This document shows positions 16,064-25,329 of a stretch of DNA of 53,175 nt, piece after piece; within the stretch, counting starts at the first letter, position 1, and each line of letters starts with the position of its first letter. This DNA comes from a bacterium. Lineage in GTDB: Bacteria > Bacillota_I > Bacilli_A > RF39 > UBA660. The position numbers and the translations under genes were made by a program. The notes under the pieces were generated by a model. It had not been told where the DNA came from. It made no database searches and saw nothing but the letters and a program-made list of their open reading frames with translations. The stretch is from positions 1 through 53,175 of the forward strand of contig JAQXHG010000015.1 in the NCBI GenBank assembly GCA_029007115.1, written 5' to 3'.

Positions 16064-18166
16064 TTAAGGAAGGAAAGCTTCAATAATATTATTTTTATTA
16101 TTATTTTCTTCTATATTTTCATTATTTTCTTCTATAGTTACATAGTTTTCAGTTGATACTTTTTTAGGTTGGTAGCCTTTTATAAAGTAGTGTGTCTGTA
16201 TTTTAGACGATGGAGTAGATGAATTTGGTAGTTCAGGCGGATTAGTTCCAACTACTACTTTGGATGCCACAATTCCTTTTGGAATCTTAAATTTTGAATT
16301 TTTTTCCATTATATTATTTACAATTTCTTTTTGAATTTTAACTCTTTCACTCCAAGCATGACTTGCCGTGTTATAAGTTTTCTTAGTTAATTCATCATAT
16401 CCATACCATATTGCCACACTGTAATCAGGACTATATGTAACAGTCCATGCATCCTGTATTACATTAGTTGATAATCCTAAACTCTTAAGTCTACTTTCAT
16501 CATAACTACTAGTACCTGTTTTAGTACTCAAGTCTGTACCCTTTACTTTAACACTCGAACTAGTTACTTTTTTTAACATATACGACATTAAATATGCCGT
16601 TGTTTCTTTCATGACTCTTTTTGGTTCAAATTCAAATTCTTCTACAATTTCTTGATTACTATTTTTATAAACAATTTTATTTATAGAGTGAGCCTCTATA
16701 TATTTTCCTTTGTTTCCAAAAGCTGAGTATGCGCTTGCTAGTTGAACAGGTGATACTCCTGTAAAGCCACCAATAGAGTGAGCTTCATTTATATAACTAC
16801 TTGTATCGCTTAAATATTCTGGAGTAATACCAAGCGATGTTACGAATTTATTTATTTTTGAATTACTTATCATTTTAAATGCTTGAAGAGCGCATGTGTT
16901 TCTTGAACGTACAAGACATTGTTCAAGGGTAAGAAAACCTTGATATTTTCCATCAACATTTCTCATTGTACCACCATAAGTGTATTTAACTGGTTTGTCA
17001 TAAAATGGTGTATATGTAGACCAATTTAAATATTCAATACCAGGACCATAATCAAATAATGGTTTTGCAGTACTTCCTGGATGTCTTTTGATTTGTGTTG
17101 CATAGTTAAGTGAACGTTCACTAGTTTTATTTCTACCAGCGCCAACTGCGATTATTGCTCCTGTATCATTATCAATAACCCCAATACCAACTTGTACTTT
17201 ACTATCTTTAAACTTATGTTTATTATAAAAATTATTAATTACATCTTGTTTCCTTTTTATCATAGTTGTATATATATCCATAGATATTTCATATGGATTA
17301 TTACCAGTTCTTTCTATTACTTCTTCAATGACAGTATCAATAAAACCTTGATATTCATTTAAAGATGAATTTTTTTCAACAATATATTTACTTATATCAG
17401 CCTCTTTAGCAATATTTGCTTGTTGTTGTGTAATATATCCATGTCTCAACATTAAATTAATTACTTCATTTTTTCTATTATTTGTTTTATCCGGATTTAC
17501 ATATGGATCATATTCACCAGGTGCTTGAAATAAGCCTGCGATCATTGCAGATTCTATTAAGTTTAGATTAGATACATCTTTTCCAAAATAAACCTCACTG
17601 GCCATTTGTACACCATATGTCCCTGCACCTAAATATGGCGCATTTACATAAAATTCAATAATATCTTCTTTTGTATAATCTTTTTCTATTTTAAAAATGG
17701 ATAGATATATATCAGTAAATTTTCTGATTATTCCATCTATACCTTGTGACTCTGTAGAAGTAAATGAGTTTTTAGATACTTGCATAGTTAAAGTAGATGC
17801 TCCTCCTATGTTACTTCCACTTATGAAACTAAATCCTGCCTTTAGAAATCTAGGTACATCCATTCCGTTATGCTCAAAAAATCTAGAATCTTCTGTTGCA
17901 ATCAAAGCATCAATTAATACTTCTGGTAATTCTTCATATGAAACGATTTGTCTTTTTTCAGTACCTATGGTTGCAATTAAATCACCTTTAGAATCATAAA
18001 TATTAGAAGATTCTCTTTTATATAATAAATCAGTATTAAATTCTGGTGAATTTATGTAGATATATGCGAAAAATCCACTAATAAGTAGCAACACTAAAAA
18101 TATTACTACAATAGTAATTTTAGAAAATATAAATAAAAATTTTTTTGTATTATTATTTTTTTTCAT
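16064..18166 (-). CDS. pbp1A: Class A penicillin-binding protein (bifunctional PBP1)
   Basis: This 700-aa bifunctional enzyme polymerises glycan strands and cross-links peptides outside the membrane. There is one N-terminal membrane helix (about 15-38). The glycosyltransferase domain runs about 55-230, with ATEDSRFFEHNG (Glu92) and GGASTLTMQ. The transpeptidase domain runs about 325-600, with nucleophile Ser365 in GSTAKP, SRN at 421-423 and KTG at 549-551. A Glu/Asn-rich low-complexity tail (about 680-697) ends the protein. The start ATG follows an AGGGGACC-like site. Length and motif set are typical of PBP1A/PonA. Confidence 0.95.
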   Translation of the reverse strand: MKKNNNTKKFLFIFSKITIVVIFLVLLLISGFFAYIYINSPEFNTDLLYKRESSNIYDSKGDLIATIGTEKRQIVSYEELPEVLIDALIATEDSRFFEHNGMDVPRFLKAGFSFISGSNIGGASTLTMQVSKNSFTSTESQGIDGIIRKFTDIYLSIFKIEKDYTKEDIIEFYVNAPYLGAGTYGVQMASEVYFGKDVSNLNLIESAMIAGLFQAPGEYDPYVNPDKTNNRKNEVINLMLRHGYITQQQANIAKEADISKYIVEKNSSLNEYQGFIDTVIEEVIERTGNNPYEISMDIYTTMIKRKQDVINNFYNKHKFKDSKVQVGIGVIDNDTGAIIAVGAGRNKTSERSLNYATQIKRHPGSTAKPLFDYGPGIEYLNWSTYTPFYDKPVKYTYGGTMRNVDGKYQGFLTLEQCLVRSRNTCALQAFKMISNSKINKFVTSLGITPEYLSDTSSYINEAHSIGGFTGVSPVQLASAYSAFGNKGKYIEAHSINKIVYKNSNQEIVEEFEFEPKRVMKETTAYLMSYMLKKVTSSSVKVKGTDLSTKTGTSSYDESRLKSLGLSTNVIQDAWTVTYSPDYSVAIWYGYDELTKKTYNTASHAWSERVKIQKEIVNNIMEKNSKFKIPKGIVASKVVVGTNPPELPNSSTPSSKIQTHYFIKGYQPKKVSTENYVTIEENNENIEENNNKNNIIEAFLP

Positions 18167-18249
18167 AGGTCCCCTTAACTATTATATCACAATATTATTA
18201 TGAACTTGTTTATTAAATTAATACTATACTTTTAAAATATTAGCTTAGA

Positions 18250-18258
18250 TGATATAAT
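18250..18258 (+). promoter_or_regulatory. Extended -10 element before the lipid kinase
   Basis: TGATATAAT carries the TGn extension and a perfect TATAAT. Transcription would begin near 18265, downstream of an in-frame ATG at 18259. This supports translation from 18283. Confidence 0.55.
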
Positions 18259-18282
18259 ATGTATATAAAGAGGAATGATATT

Positions 18283-19227
18283 ATGTTAAAATGCGTTGTT
18301 ATCTATAATCCTAATAGTGGAAAATTAACTAATAGGAACGAAATAAGGAAATTATATAAAATACTAGAAAATTATGGATACGAAACTGAAATAAAGTATA
18401 CTGAGTATAAGGGGCATGCTAAGGAATTAACAAAAAAACTAAAAGATGTGGATTTGCTTATATGTGCAGGAGGAGATGGAACATTAAATGAAGTTATTTC
18501 TGGCAATATTGAAAGAAATAAACAAATATTGCTCGGTCATTTACCACTTGGCAGTGTTAATGATGTTGCACATATGTATGGTATGAGCAATAATACTCAA
18601 AAAAATTTAGTAATGCTTTTAAATGGTGTACAAAAAAATATAGATATATGTCTGCTTAATGGTAATCCTTTTGTATATGTTGCTTGTATTGGGGCTTACG
18701 TAGATATATCATATTCAACTCCAAGAAAATTAAAAGAAAAATATGGTAAACTTGCTTATATTATTTATGGTATTCAGCAATTAAAGCAAAATTTACAATT
18801 TCATAAAGTTAAATATGAAGTAAATGGTGTAACATATGAAAAAGAGTTTTCATTTATTTTTATTACAAACAGTAGTAGAATAGGTGGGGTTAACAACATA
18901 TATGAAGATGTTAAACTTGATGATAATAGATTTGAAGTATTAATGTGCGATATAAAAAATAAATTTGATATTATTAAATCTGTTCATTATTTAAAAAGAA
19001 GAGAAATGAATGATATACCAGGTTTTACATATTTTAAAACAGATAGAATTAAGTTGATTTTTGATGAAGTGCCACCATCATGGTGTATTGATGGTGATGA
19101 GTTAAAACATAACCAAAAAGAATTTGAAATAACAATTAATAAAGATAATTATATGCTGCTTCCAACTAAAAATTTAAATAAGTTATTTGAAAGTGAAGAA
19201 GAACTAGATGAAAATTATGATGAATAG
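18283..19227 (+). CDS. dagK: Diacylglycerol kinase-family lipid kinase
   Basis: This 314-aa soluble member of the DagK/YegS/sphingosine-kinase family has IYNPNSGK at the N-terminus, GGDGTLNEV in the nucleotide-binding loop and PLGSVNDVA shortly after. It probably phosphorylates diacylglycerol or a related lipid to recycle membrane lipid head-group products. I chose ATG 18283 because AAAGAGG (18267-18273) lies 9 bases upstream and the -10 element leaves 18259 untranscribed. In canonical members the PxGTxN motif has Thr. Here it is PLGSVND, a conservative variant. A strong terminator follows. Confidence 0.88.
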   Translation: MLKCVVIYNPNSGKLTNRNEIRKLYKILENYGYETEIKYTEYKGHAKELTKKLKDVDLLICAGGDGTLNEVISGNIERNKQILLGHLPLGSVNDVAHMYGMSNNTQKNLVMLLNGVQKNIDICLLNGNPFVYVACIGAYVDISYSTPRKLKEKYGKLAYIIYGIQQLKQNLQFHKVKYEVNGVTYEKEFSFIFITNSSRIGGVNNIYEDVKLDDNRFEVLMCDIKNKFDIIKSVHYLKRREMNDIPGFTYFKTDRIKLIFDEVPPSWCIDGDELKHNQKEFEITINKDNYMLLPTKNLNKLFESEEELDENYDE

Positions 19228-19256
19228 TAGTTTTGTTATATAAATAAAGTTCAATT

Positions 19257-19289
19257 ACTTTGTTTCTTGTACATAGAAACAAAGTTTTT
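19257..19289 (+). terminator. Intrinsic terminator after dagK
   Basis: A perfect 10-bp stem, ACTTTGTTTC / GAAACAAAGT, with a 9-base loop is followed by T5. Confidence 0.88.
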
Positions 19290-19392
19290 AAATGTTATAA
19301 ATTTTGTCAAAAAAAGTGTAATATAGTATAAACAATCTTTAAAATGAAAAAAATATATTATATAATATTTAATAAGTAAAAAGGATGTAAAT

Positions 19393-20355
19393 ATGGGAAT
19401 AGTTAGACCAATTATTTTTTTATTAATAGGCTTTGTAATTCTAATAAAAAGTTCTGATTTTTTTGTAGATGCAGTTAGTTCTATTGCAACAAATTTTAAA
19501 ATGTCTAAAATGATGATTGCTCTTACAGTAGCGGCTTTTGGAACATGCGTACCAGAACTTGCAATTTCATTTCAAAGTATATCATCGCAAGCAGGAGATA
19601 TAGCACTATCTAATGTTCTTGGTAGCAATATCGTAAATATATTGCTTATTGTAGGATTTGCTGCAATAGTGCATCCGATTAGAGTAAAAGAACAAGTTAT
19701 AAAGAAAGAACTTCCAATATTAGTTGTAGTAACTTCTGCATTTGTATTATCGATATTATTTCACCTAGTTGGTTTTTCAAATAGTGATTTTATTTTAGAT
19801 AGGCAGGATAGTTTTTTATTAATAACTCTTTTTATTGTATTTATATTCTATATTATCTCAGTTATAAGAGCAAAGCAAGGTATATTCGAGCATGAAAAAC
19901 CAAAATATGGAATTGTTAAGTCAATATTAATAACTATAATATGTTGTGTATCAATAGTAATATCAAGTGATTTCGTTGTTGAAAATGCTAAAATATTAGC
20001 TGAACAATTAAATGTAAGTACTAAGATAATAACTATGACAGTAGTAGTAATTGGAACATCTTTACCTGAAATGACTATGACAGTAGTAGCTGCCAAGAAA
20101 GAGGAATTTGATATAGCACTTGGAAATATTATTGGAACAAATATATTTAATATAGGTATTGTTCTTGGATTACCATTACTTGTATATGGAGGATTTTCAT
20201 CAGTAAACTTTAATGTTATTGATGTAATACTAGTGTATATAGCGGCACTGATGTTATATTTATTCGCTAGAAGTGATAGAAAACTTAGTAGAAGAGAAGG
20301 AATAATAATGGTCATTTTATTTATTATGTATTATGCTTATGTATTTGTTTCTTAA
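19393..20355 (+). CDS. yrbG: Calcium/sodium antiporter (YrbG family)
   Basis: This 320-aa membrane protein is built of two homologous halves, each with an alpha-repeat. The first has FGTCVPELAIS and LSNVLGSNIVN, and the second has IGTSLPEMTMT and LGNIIGTNIFN. The acidic residues in these repeats (Glu of PE) bind the cations. About ten hydrophobic helices are visible. The family exchanges Na+ for Ca2+ across the cytoplasmic membrane. AAAAGGATG provides the ribosome binding site. The gene is monocistronic, flanked by terminators. Confidence 0.92.
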   Translation: MGIVRPIIFLLIGFVILIKSSDFFVDAVSSIATNFKMSKMMIALTVAAFGTCVPELAISFQSISSQAGDIALSNVLGSNIVNILLIVGFAAIVHPIRVKEQVIKKELPILVVVTSAFVLSILFHLVGFSNSDFILDRQDSFLLITLFIVFIFYIISVIRAKQGIFEHEKPKYGIVKSILITIICCVSIVISSDFVVENAKILAEQLNVSTKIITMTVVVIGTSLPEMTMTVVAAKKEEFDIALGNIIGTNIFNIGIVLGLPLLVYGGFSSVNFNVIDVILVYIAALMLYLFARSDRKLSRREGIIMVILFIMYYAYVFVS

Positions 20356-20382
20356 GAATAGAAAACATCTATTCTTTTTTTA
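20355..20382 (+). terminator. Intrinsic terminator after the antiporter
   Basis: A 7-bp stem, AGAATAG / CTATTCT, with a 7-base loop is followed by T7. Confidence 0.82.
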
Positions 20383-20465
20383 TTTGCAAATTATAGAAAA
20401 CTTGCATTATATTATTATTTTATTTATAATAAATAATGTGTTTAAACAAGTATAGGAGAAATATT

Positions 20466-21335
20466 ATGAAAAAGAGTATTTTAGATAGAAAATATGCTAG
20501 ACGTGTTAAAGATATTACTGGTATGATGCAAATATCTATTGATTTAAAGCCTAATAGAAGTGTGAGCGATGTATATATTAATCAAGATATTGATGTTACT
20601 AATTTATGCAAATATGTCGAAAAGAAAAAGAAAAATAATGAAGAAATTACTTTTTTTCATGCTTTTGTTACTGGAATTGGAAAGGTATTATATAATAGAT
20701 CATATTTGAATAGATTTGTTTCTAATAGACATATATATGAACATAATGATGTAGTTGTTTCGTTTGTTGCTAAAGTTTCATTTGAAGATAAAGCAGAAGA
20801 AATGATGATTTTAATTAAGATTGATGAAAATGACAATATAGATTCAATTAGTAAAAAAATAAAAGATAAAGTTGATTCTATTCGTAATAGTAAAAAAACT
20901 AATAAGTCAGGAGCTAATGCAGCTATAGATACTCTTGGAAAATTACCTAATATTATTAGGATTCCTATTGTAGGATTGTTTAAATGGTGTGATAAAAAAG
21001 GAATATTACCGGGATTTTTAGTAGAGGATAATTTATATTATAGTAGTATTATCTTATCAAATTTAGGAACACTTCATTGTGGAGCAATATTTCATAACAT
21101 AACTGATTTTGGTAATTCTTCATCAATTGCTACTATTGGTGAGATAAGAGAAAAAGAAGTGTTGATAAATGGTAAAAAAGAAATAAGGAAATTCTGCGAG
21201 TTTGGTATTAATTTAGATGAAAGAATTGCAGATGGATTTTATTTCATAAAATCACTTCAATTATTACAATATATTTATGATAATCCTGAATTACTGGAGG
21301 ATAGTGCCAATGAAAAAGTCGAAATTAAAAAATAA
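20466..21335 (+). CDS. E2/CAT-superfamily acyltransferase, catalytic His replaced
   Basis: This 289-aa protein resembles only the catalytic core of 2-oxo-acid dehydrogenase E2 or chloramphenicol acetyltransferase. No lipoyl or subunit-binding domain is present. Family features are FFHAFVTGIGKV, SIILSNLGTLHCGAIFH and a C-terminal DERIADG. That last motif aligns with DHRxxDG of E2 (HxxxDG of CAT and condensation domains) but has Glu for the catalytic His. ATG 20466 is chosen because AGGAG lies 8 bases upstream. An ATG at 20436 lacks such a site. The next gene, an acyl-CoA ligase, starts inside its last 26 bases. No pyruvate dehydrogenase subunits are nearby, so an acyl-CoA-using transferase role is more likely than an E2 role. 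Confidence 0.8.
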   Translation: MKKSILDRKYARRVKDITGMMQISIDLKPNRSVSDVYINQDIDVTNLCKYVEKKKKNNEEITFFHAFVTGIGKVLYNRSYLNRFVSNRHIYEHNDVVVSFVAKVSFEDKAEEMMILIKIDENDNIDSISKKIKDKVDSIRNSKKTNKSGANAAIDTLGKLPNIIRIPIVGLFKWCDKKGILPGFLVEDNLYYSSIILSNLGTLHCGAIFHNITDFGNSSSIATIGEIREKEVLINGKKEIRKFCEFGINLDERIADGFYFIKSLQLLQYIYDNPELLEDSANEKVEIKK

Positions 21336-23049
21336 TGAAGATAGACCTTGGATTAAATTTTATAAGGAAGGTGTAAATCCAAATTTAGATTATACTGATG
21401 CATCTATGGTAGGATATTTTTTAGAAGCTGTATCTAGATATCCACAAGATATTGCATATGAATTTTATGGTTATACTTGTACTTATAGAGAATTATATGA
21501 AAAAATAAAACAAGCTGCTAAAGGTTTAAAGGCCCAAGGAGTAAAAGAAGGAGATAAAGTTACTATATGTATGCCAAATACACCATCATCTGTTATTATG
21601 TTTTATGCTATTAATATGGTTGGAGCAATTGCTTCTATGGTTCATCCTTTATCTGCTGAGAATGAAATTGAAAATTATCTTAATCAATCACAAAGTACTG
21701 TATTATTTGTACTTGATTTAGTTTATGAAAAGGTTCGTAATATAATAGATACTACTAGTGTTAACAAAGTAATAGTTGGTAGTGTTGGAGATAATTTAAA
21801 AACATTAAAGAAAATAATATATAAATATAATTCGCGTGGTAAAGTACCAAAAATCGAGTTAAGTGATAGTATTATGACTTATAATGAATTTTTAAATTAT
21901 GGATATGATTATGAAGGAGAAGTAATTGTATTTAGAAAACCAGAAGATCCGGCTGTTATACTATATAGTGGTGGAACTACAGGAGATCCAAAAGGAATCT
22001 TATTATCTAATTTAAATTTTAATTCACTAGCAACGCAATGTGCACTTATGGTTGAACAAAGTGGTAGAGGTAAATCAATTCTTTCAATATTACCAATATT
22101 TCATGGCTTTGGACTTGGTGTGTGTATTCACACTCCTCTTTGTAGTGGAATGAAGATAATACTAATACCTGACTTTAATCCTAAAAAATTTGTTAAAATA
22201 ATAAAACAAAAGCAACCTAATATAATATGTGGAGTTCCGTCATTATTCGAATCAATGATTAAAAGTGGAAAAGTAGGTAAAAATGCTCTTTCATGTATAG
22301 ATGTAATTATTAGTGGTGGAGATTACATGAGTGAATCACTAAAAAATAAAGTTGATGAATTTTTAAAAGAAAATGGCTCTAGTGGAGAAGTTAGAATTGG
22401 ATATGGTTTAACTGAAGCATCAGCTGCGACTTGTTTAACTCCTACTGGAAGATATAAACCTGGATCAATTGGAATACCTTTTCCAGATATGTATTATAAA
22501 ATAGTAAGACCTGGAACATATGAACAATTAAAACCTAATGAAGATGGTGAAATATGTATTAGTGGTCCTACTGTTATGTTAGGATATCTTAATAACCCTG
22601 TTGAAACAATGAAAACTCTAAGGATTCATGATGATGGAAAATTATGGCTTCATACAGGAGATATAGGTTCTATAGATGAAGAAGGATATGTATATTATAG
22701 ACAAAGGCTTAAAAGAATGATTGTCTCAAATGGATACAATTTATATCCTACTTATATAGAAAATGTAATAAATTCACATCCTAGTGTTTTAACAAGTACT
22801 GTAATAGGTATACCTCATCCTTATAAAGTACAAGTAGCAAAAGCATTTATAGTACTTAATGATGGAATTAAACCATCAAAAGAATTACTTAAAGAAATTA
22901 AAGAACATTGTGAAATAAATTTATCAAAATATTCATTACCTGCTGAATATGAGTTTATGGATGCGTTACCAAAAACTTTAGTAGGTAAAGTTGCTTATAC
23001 AAAATTAGAAAAATCTACTAAAAAAGAAGATATGGAAGTGAATAAATGA
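21310..23049 (+). CDS. AMP-forming acyl-CoA synthetase
   Basis: This 579-aa member of the ANL adenylating superfamily has the P-loop-like YSGGTTGDPKG, GYGLTEASA, the WLHTGDIG hinge region and the C-terminal PKTLVGKVAY with the catalytic Lys. It activates a carboxylic acid as acyl-AMP and then probably acyl-CoA. The substrate is likely a fatty or other acyl acid. ATG 21310 is chosen because GGAGG (21296-21300) lies 9 bases upstream within the preceding gene. The stop overlaps the next start by 4 bases (ATGA), so three genes form one coupled operon. Having a transferase of the condensation/CAT fold beside it suggests activate-and-transfer chemistry. Confidence 0.9.
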   Translation: MKKSKLKNNEDRPWIKFYKEGVNPNLDYTDASMVGYFLEAVSRYPQDIAYEFYGYTCTYRELYEKIKQAAKGLKAQGVKEGDKVTICMPNTPSSVIMFYAINMVGAIASMVHPLSAENEIENYLNQSQSTVLFVLDLVYEKVRNIIDTTSVNKVIVGSVGDNLKTLKKIIYKYNSRGKVPKIELSDSIMTYNEFLNYGYDYEGEVIVFRKPEDPAVILYSGGTTGDPKGILLSNLNFNSLATQCALMVEQSGRGKSILSILPIFHGFGLGVCIHTPLCSGMKIILIPDFNPKKFVKIIKQKQPNIICGVPSLFESMIKSGKVGKNALSCIDVIISGGDYMSESLKNKVDEFLKENGSSGEVRIGYGLTEASAATCLTPTGRYKPGSIGIPFPDMYYKIVRPGTYEQLKPNEDGEICISGPTVMLGYLNNPVETMKTLRIHDDGKLWLHTGDIGSIDEEGYVYYRQRLKRMIVSNGYNLYPTYIENVINSHPSVLTSTVIGIPHPYKVQVAKAFIVLNDGIKPSKELLKEIKEHCEINLSKYSLPAEYEFMDALPKTLVGKVAYTKLEKSTKKEDMEVNK

Positions 23050-24443
23050 AAAAGTATGATGTTGTAATAATAGGAGCAGGACCAGCTGGATTATTTTGTG
23101 CCTATGAATTAATAACAAAAAATAAAAAGCTTAAAATTGCTCTTGTTGAAAAAGGTAAACGAGCACAAACAAGAATGTGTCCTATGAAAATTAATGGTGG
23201 AAAATGTGTTAATTGTAGTGTATGTCAAATTTTATCAGGATATGGAGGAGCAGGTACATTTTCAGATGGTAAATTAAATTTCATACCAAAATTAGGTAAA
23301 AGTGATTTATTTAAATATATGTCATATTCAGATGCTTATCAAATAATTGATGATACAGAGGAGATATTTACCAAATTTAAAATGGATAGTGATGTATATC
23401 CATCAAATATGCAAGAGGCTGAAAAAATAAAAAAAGAAGTTGCTAAGTCTGGAGCAAGATTATTGCTTATTAAGCAAAAACATTTAGGAAGTGATAAGTT
23501 ACCACAATATATAAAAGATTTTACTGATTTTTTAGAAAATAGTGGTGTTGAAATATATGAAAATAGTAATGTTAAAGATATTATCAGTAAAGATAAGAAT
23601 ACATATGAAATTATAATAGAAAATAATAAAGAAGTTCTTGTTTCTAAAAGAGTAGTAGTTGCTCCTGGAAGAACAGGTGCTAAATGGGTACAAGAACTTG
23701 CTGATAAATATGAAATACCATATACTAGTCAGAGTATAGAAATAGGTGTTAGAGTTGAGGTTAGAAAAGAAATACTAGAAGACATTACAAATGTAATATA
23801 TGATCCAACAATATTTATTAAAACGGATACTTATGCTGATGAAATTAGAACTTTTTGTACTAATCCTGGTGGTTTTGTTGCTAAAGAAAACTATTATGGT
23901 TTTATATGCGTAAATGGTCATTCATTAAAAGATATTAAATCTAATAATTCAAATTTTGCATTTATTAGTAAAGTTGGACTTACAGAGCCAGTAACAAATA
24001 CTAGGTTATATGGTGAGAGTATTGCAAGAATAGCAAATACTCTTGGAGATGGAAAACCTATTATTCAATCATTAAGAGATTTAAAAAAAGGTAGAAGAAG
24101 TGAGTGGAAAAGACTTAATAAAGGGTTTGTAGAGCCAACACTTAAGGATTGTGTAGCAGGAGATTTATCACTTGTATTACCCCACAGAATAATTACTAAT
24201 ATATTAGAAGGTCTTGAAAAATTAGATAAAATAATACCAGGTGTTAATAATGATGAAACTCTATTATACGGTCCTGAAATAAAATTCTTTTCAAATGAAA
24301 TAACAACAAATAATAAATTTAAATTAGAGGATTATGATATTTATTTTATAGGAGATGGGTCTGGTAAAGCAGGAAATATTGTTACAGCTGCGGCTACTGG
24401 GTTAATTGCAGCAAGAGATATAATAGAAAGTGTAAAGAAGTAA
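23046..24443 (+). CDS. FAD-dependent dehydrogenase (COG2509 type) with a four-Cys motif
   Basis: This 465-aa flavoprotein has the N-terminal dinucleotide fold VVIIGAGPAGLFCAY (7-20), a glycine-rich GYGGAGTFSDGK segment, and a C-terminal FAD-contact region ending IYFIGDGSGKAGNIVTAAAT. It belongs to the uncharacterised COG2509-type dehydrogenases. Cys45, Cys54, Cys57 and Cys60 are spaced CX8CX2CX2C, which could bind zinc or an iron-sulfur cluster. This is my inference. Its start overlaps the ligase stop. It may oxidise or reduce the product of the two upstream enzymes. Confidence 0.85.
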   Translation: MKKYDVVIIGAGPAGLFCAYELITKNKKLKIALVEKGKRAQTRMCPMKINGGKCVNCSVCQILSGYGGAGTFSDGKLNFIPKLGKSDLFKYMSYSDAYQIIDDTEEIFTKFKMDSDVYPSNMQEAEKIKKEVAKSGARLLLIKQKHLGSDKLPQYIKDFTDFLENSGVEIYENSNVKDIISKDKNTYEIIIENNKEVLVSKRVVVAPGRTGAKWVQELADKYEIPYTSQSIEIGVRVEVRKEILEDITNVIYDPTIFIKTDTYADEIRTFCTNPGGFVAKENYYGFICVNGHSLKDIKSNNSNFAFISKVGLTEPVTNTRLYGESIARIANTLGDGKPIIQSLRDLKKGRRSEWKRLNKGFVEPTLKDCVAGDLSLVLPHRIITNILEGLEKLDKIIPGVNNDETLLYGPEIKFFSNEITTNNKFKLEDYDIYFIGDGSGKAGNIVTAAATGLIAARDIIESVKK

Positions 24444-24466
24444 TCACATTTGTGATTATTTTTTTA
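24442..24466 (+). terminator. Intrinsic terminator after the acyl operon
   Basis: The hairpin AATCAC / GTGATT with a small loop is followed by a T7 tract just after the stop codon. Confidence 0.72.
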
Positions 24467-24502
24467 ATTATAGATTAATTTATGTTTAAAAAAAAATCTT
24501 TA

Positions 24503-24513
24503 TATGATAAAAT
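24503..24513 (+). promoter_or_regulatory. Extended -10 promoter of the parAB operon
   Basis: TATGATAAAAT lies 27 bases upstream of the parA GTG start, with the AAGAGAGG ribosome binding site between them. Confidence 0.6.
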
Positions 24514-24540
24514 AATCTATAGATAAGAGAGGTAACTATC

Positions 24541-25329
24541 GTGGGAAAAATAATATCATTAGTAAATCAAAAAGGTGGAGTAGGCAAAACAACAACAAGT
24601 ATTAATTTATCTAGTTCTTTAGGGCATTTAGGAAAAAAAGTTTTACTAATTGACTTAGATCCACAAAGTAATAGTACGACTGGACTTGGAATAGATAGAG
24701 GTAAAATTAAAAAAAGTATATATAATGTTATAATGGGTGAATGTGAAATAAAGGATTCAATTATTAAAACACAATTTAAAAATTTAAGTATAATTCCTGC
24801 TATGATAGATTTAGCGGGTGTAGATATAGAACTAATTCAAATAAGCGTACAAGATAAAGAATTTATAATAACAGAACAATTGAAAAAACAACTGCAGACT
24901 ATTAAAGATAGATATGATTTTATTATAATTGATTGTCCACCTAACTTAGGTATTCTTACTACTAATGCACTTGCTGCTTCAGATTCTGTATTAATACCAA
25001 TTCAATGTGAATATTATAGCTTAGAGGGAGTTAATCAATTATTGCATACTATTTTAAGAATACAGCAAAAAGTTAATTCTAATTTAGATATAGAAGGTGT
25101 TCTTCTTACCATGTTAGATGGTAGAACATTATTAGGTCTTGAGGTTGTGGAAGATGTTAGAAAATTCTTTAATGAAAAAGTATTTAGTACAATAATACCA
25201 AGACTTGTAAAATTAGTAGAAGCACCATCACATGGTAAACCTATTATAGAATATGATCCTAAAAGTAAAGGAGCACTTGCTTATTTAAATTTAGCCAAAG
25301 AGGTGATAGAAAGAAATGGAAACAAATAA
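24541..25329 (+). CDS. parA: Chromosome-partitioning ATPase ParA/Soj
   Basis: This 262-aa deviant Walker ATPase drives chromosome segregation together with ParB. The N-terminal P-loop is KGGVGKTTT (11-19), the switch I region contains DLDPQSNSTTGLG, and the Walker B-like IIDCPPNLG follows. The start is GTG with an AAGAGAGG site upstream. It overlaps parB by 14 bases. The combination parA-parB-DUF951-ychF is common on low-GC Gram-positive chromosomes near the origin, so the replication origin may be within tens of kilobases, but no dnaA or gidB is in this window. Confidence 0.95.
   Translation: MGKIISLVNQKGGVGKTTTSINLSSSLGHLGKKVLLIDLDPQSNSTTGLGIDRGKIKKSIYNVIMGECEIKDSIIKTQFKNLSIIPAMIDLAGVDIELIQISVQDKEFIITEQLKKQLQTIKDRYDFIIIDCPPNLGILTTNALAASDSVLIPIQCEYYSLEGVNQLLHTILRIQQKVNSNLDIEGVLLTMLDGRTLLGLEVVEDVRKFFNEKVFSTIIPRLVKLVEAPSHGKPIIEYDPKSKGALAYLNLAKEVIERNGNK

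Noticed and set aside
19848-20315. Minus-strand 155-codon frame
   Set aside because: It lies wholly within the cation antiporter gene, has no ribosome binding site and no recognisable domain.
20466-21335. Pyruvate dehydrogenase E2 subunit
   Set aside because: It has no lipoyl or peripheral-subunit domain, no E1 or E3 genes nearby, and the catalytic His is absent.
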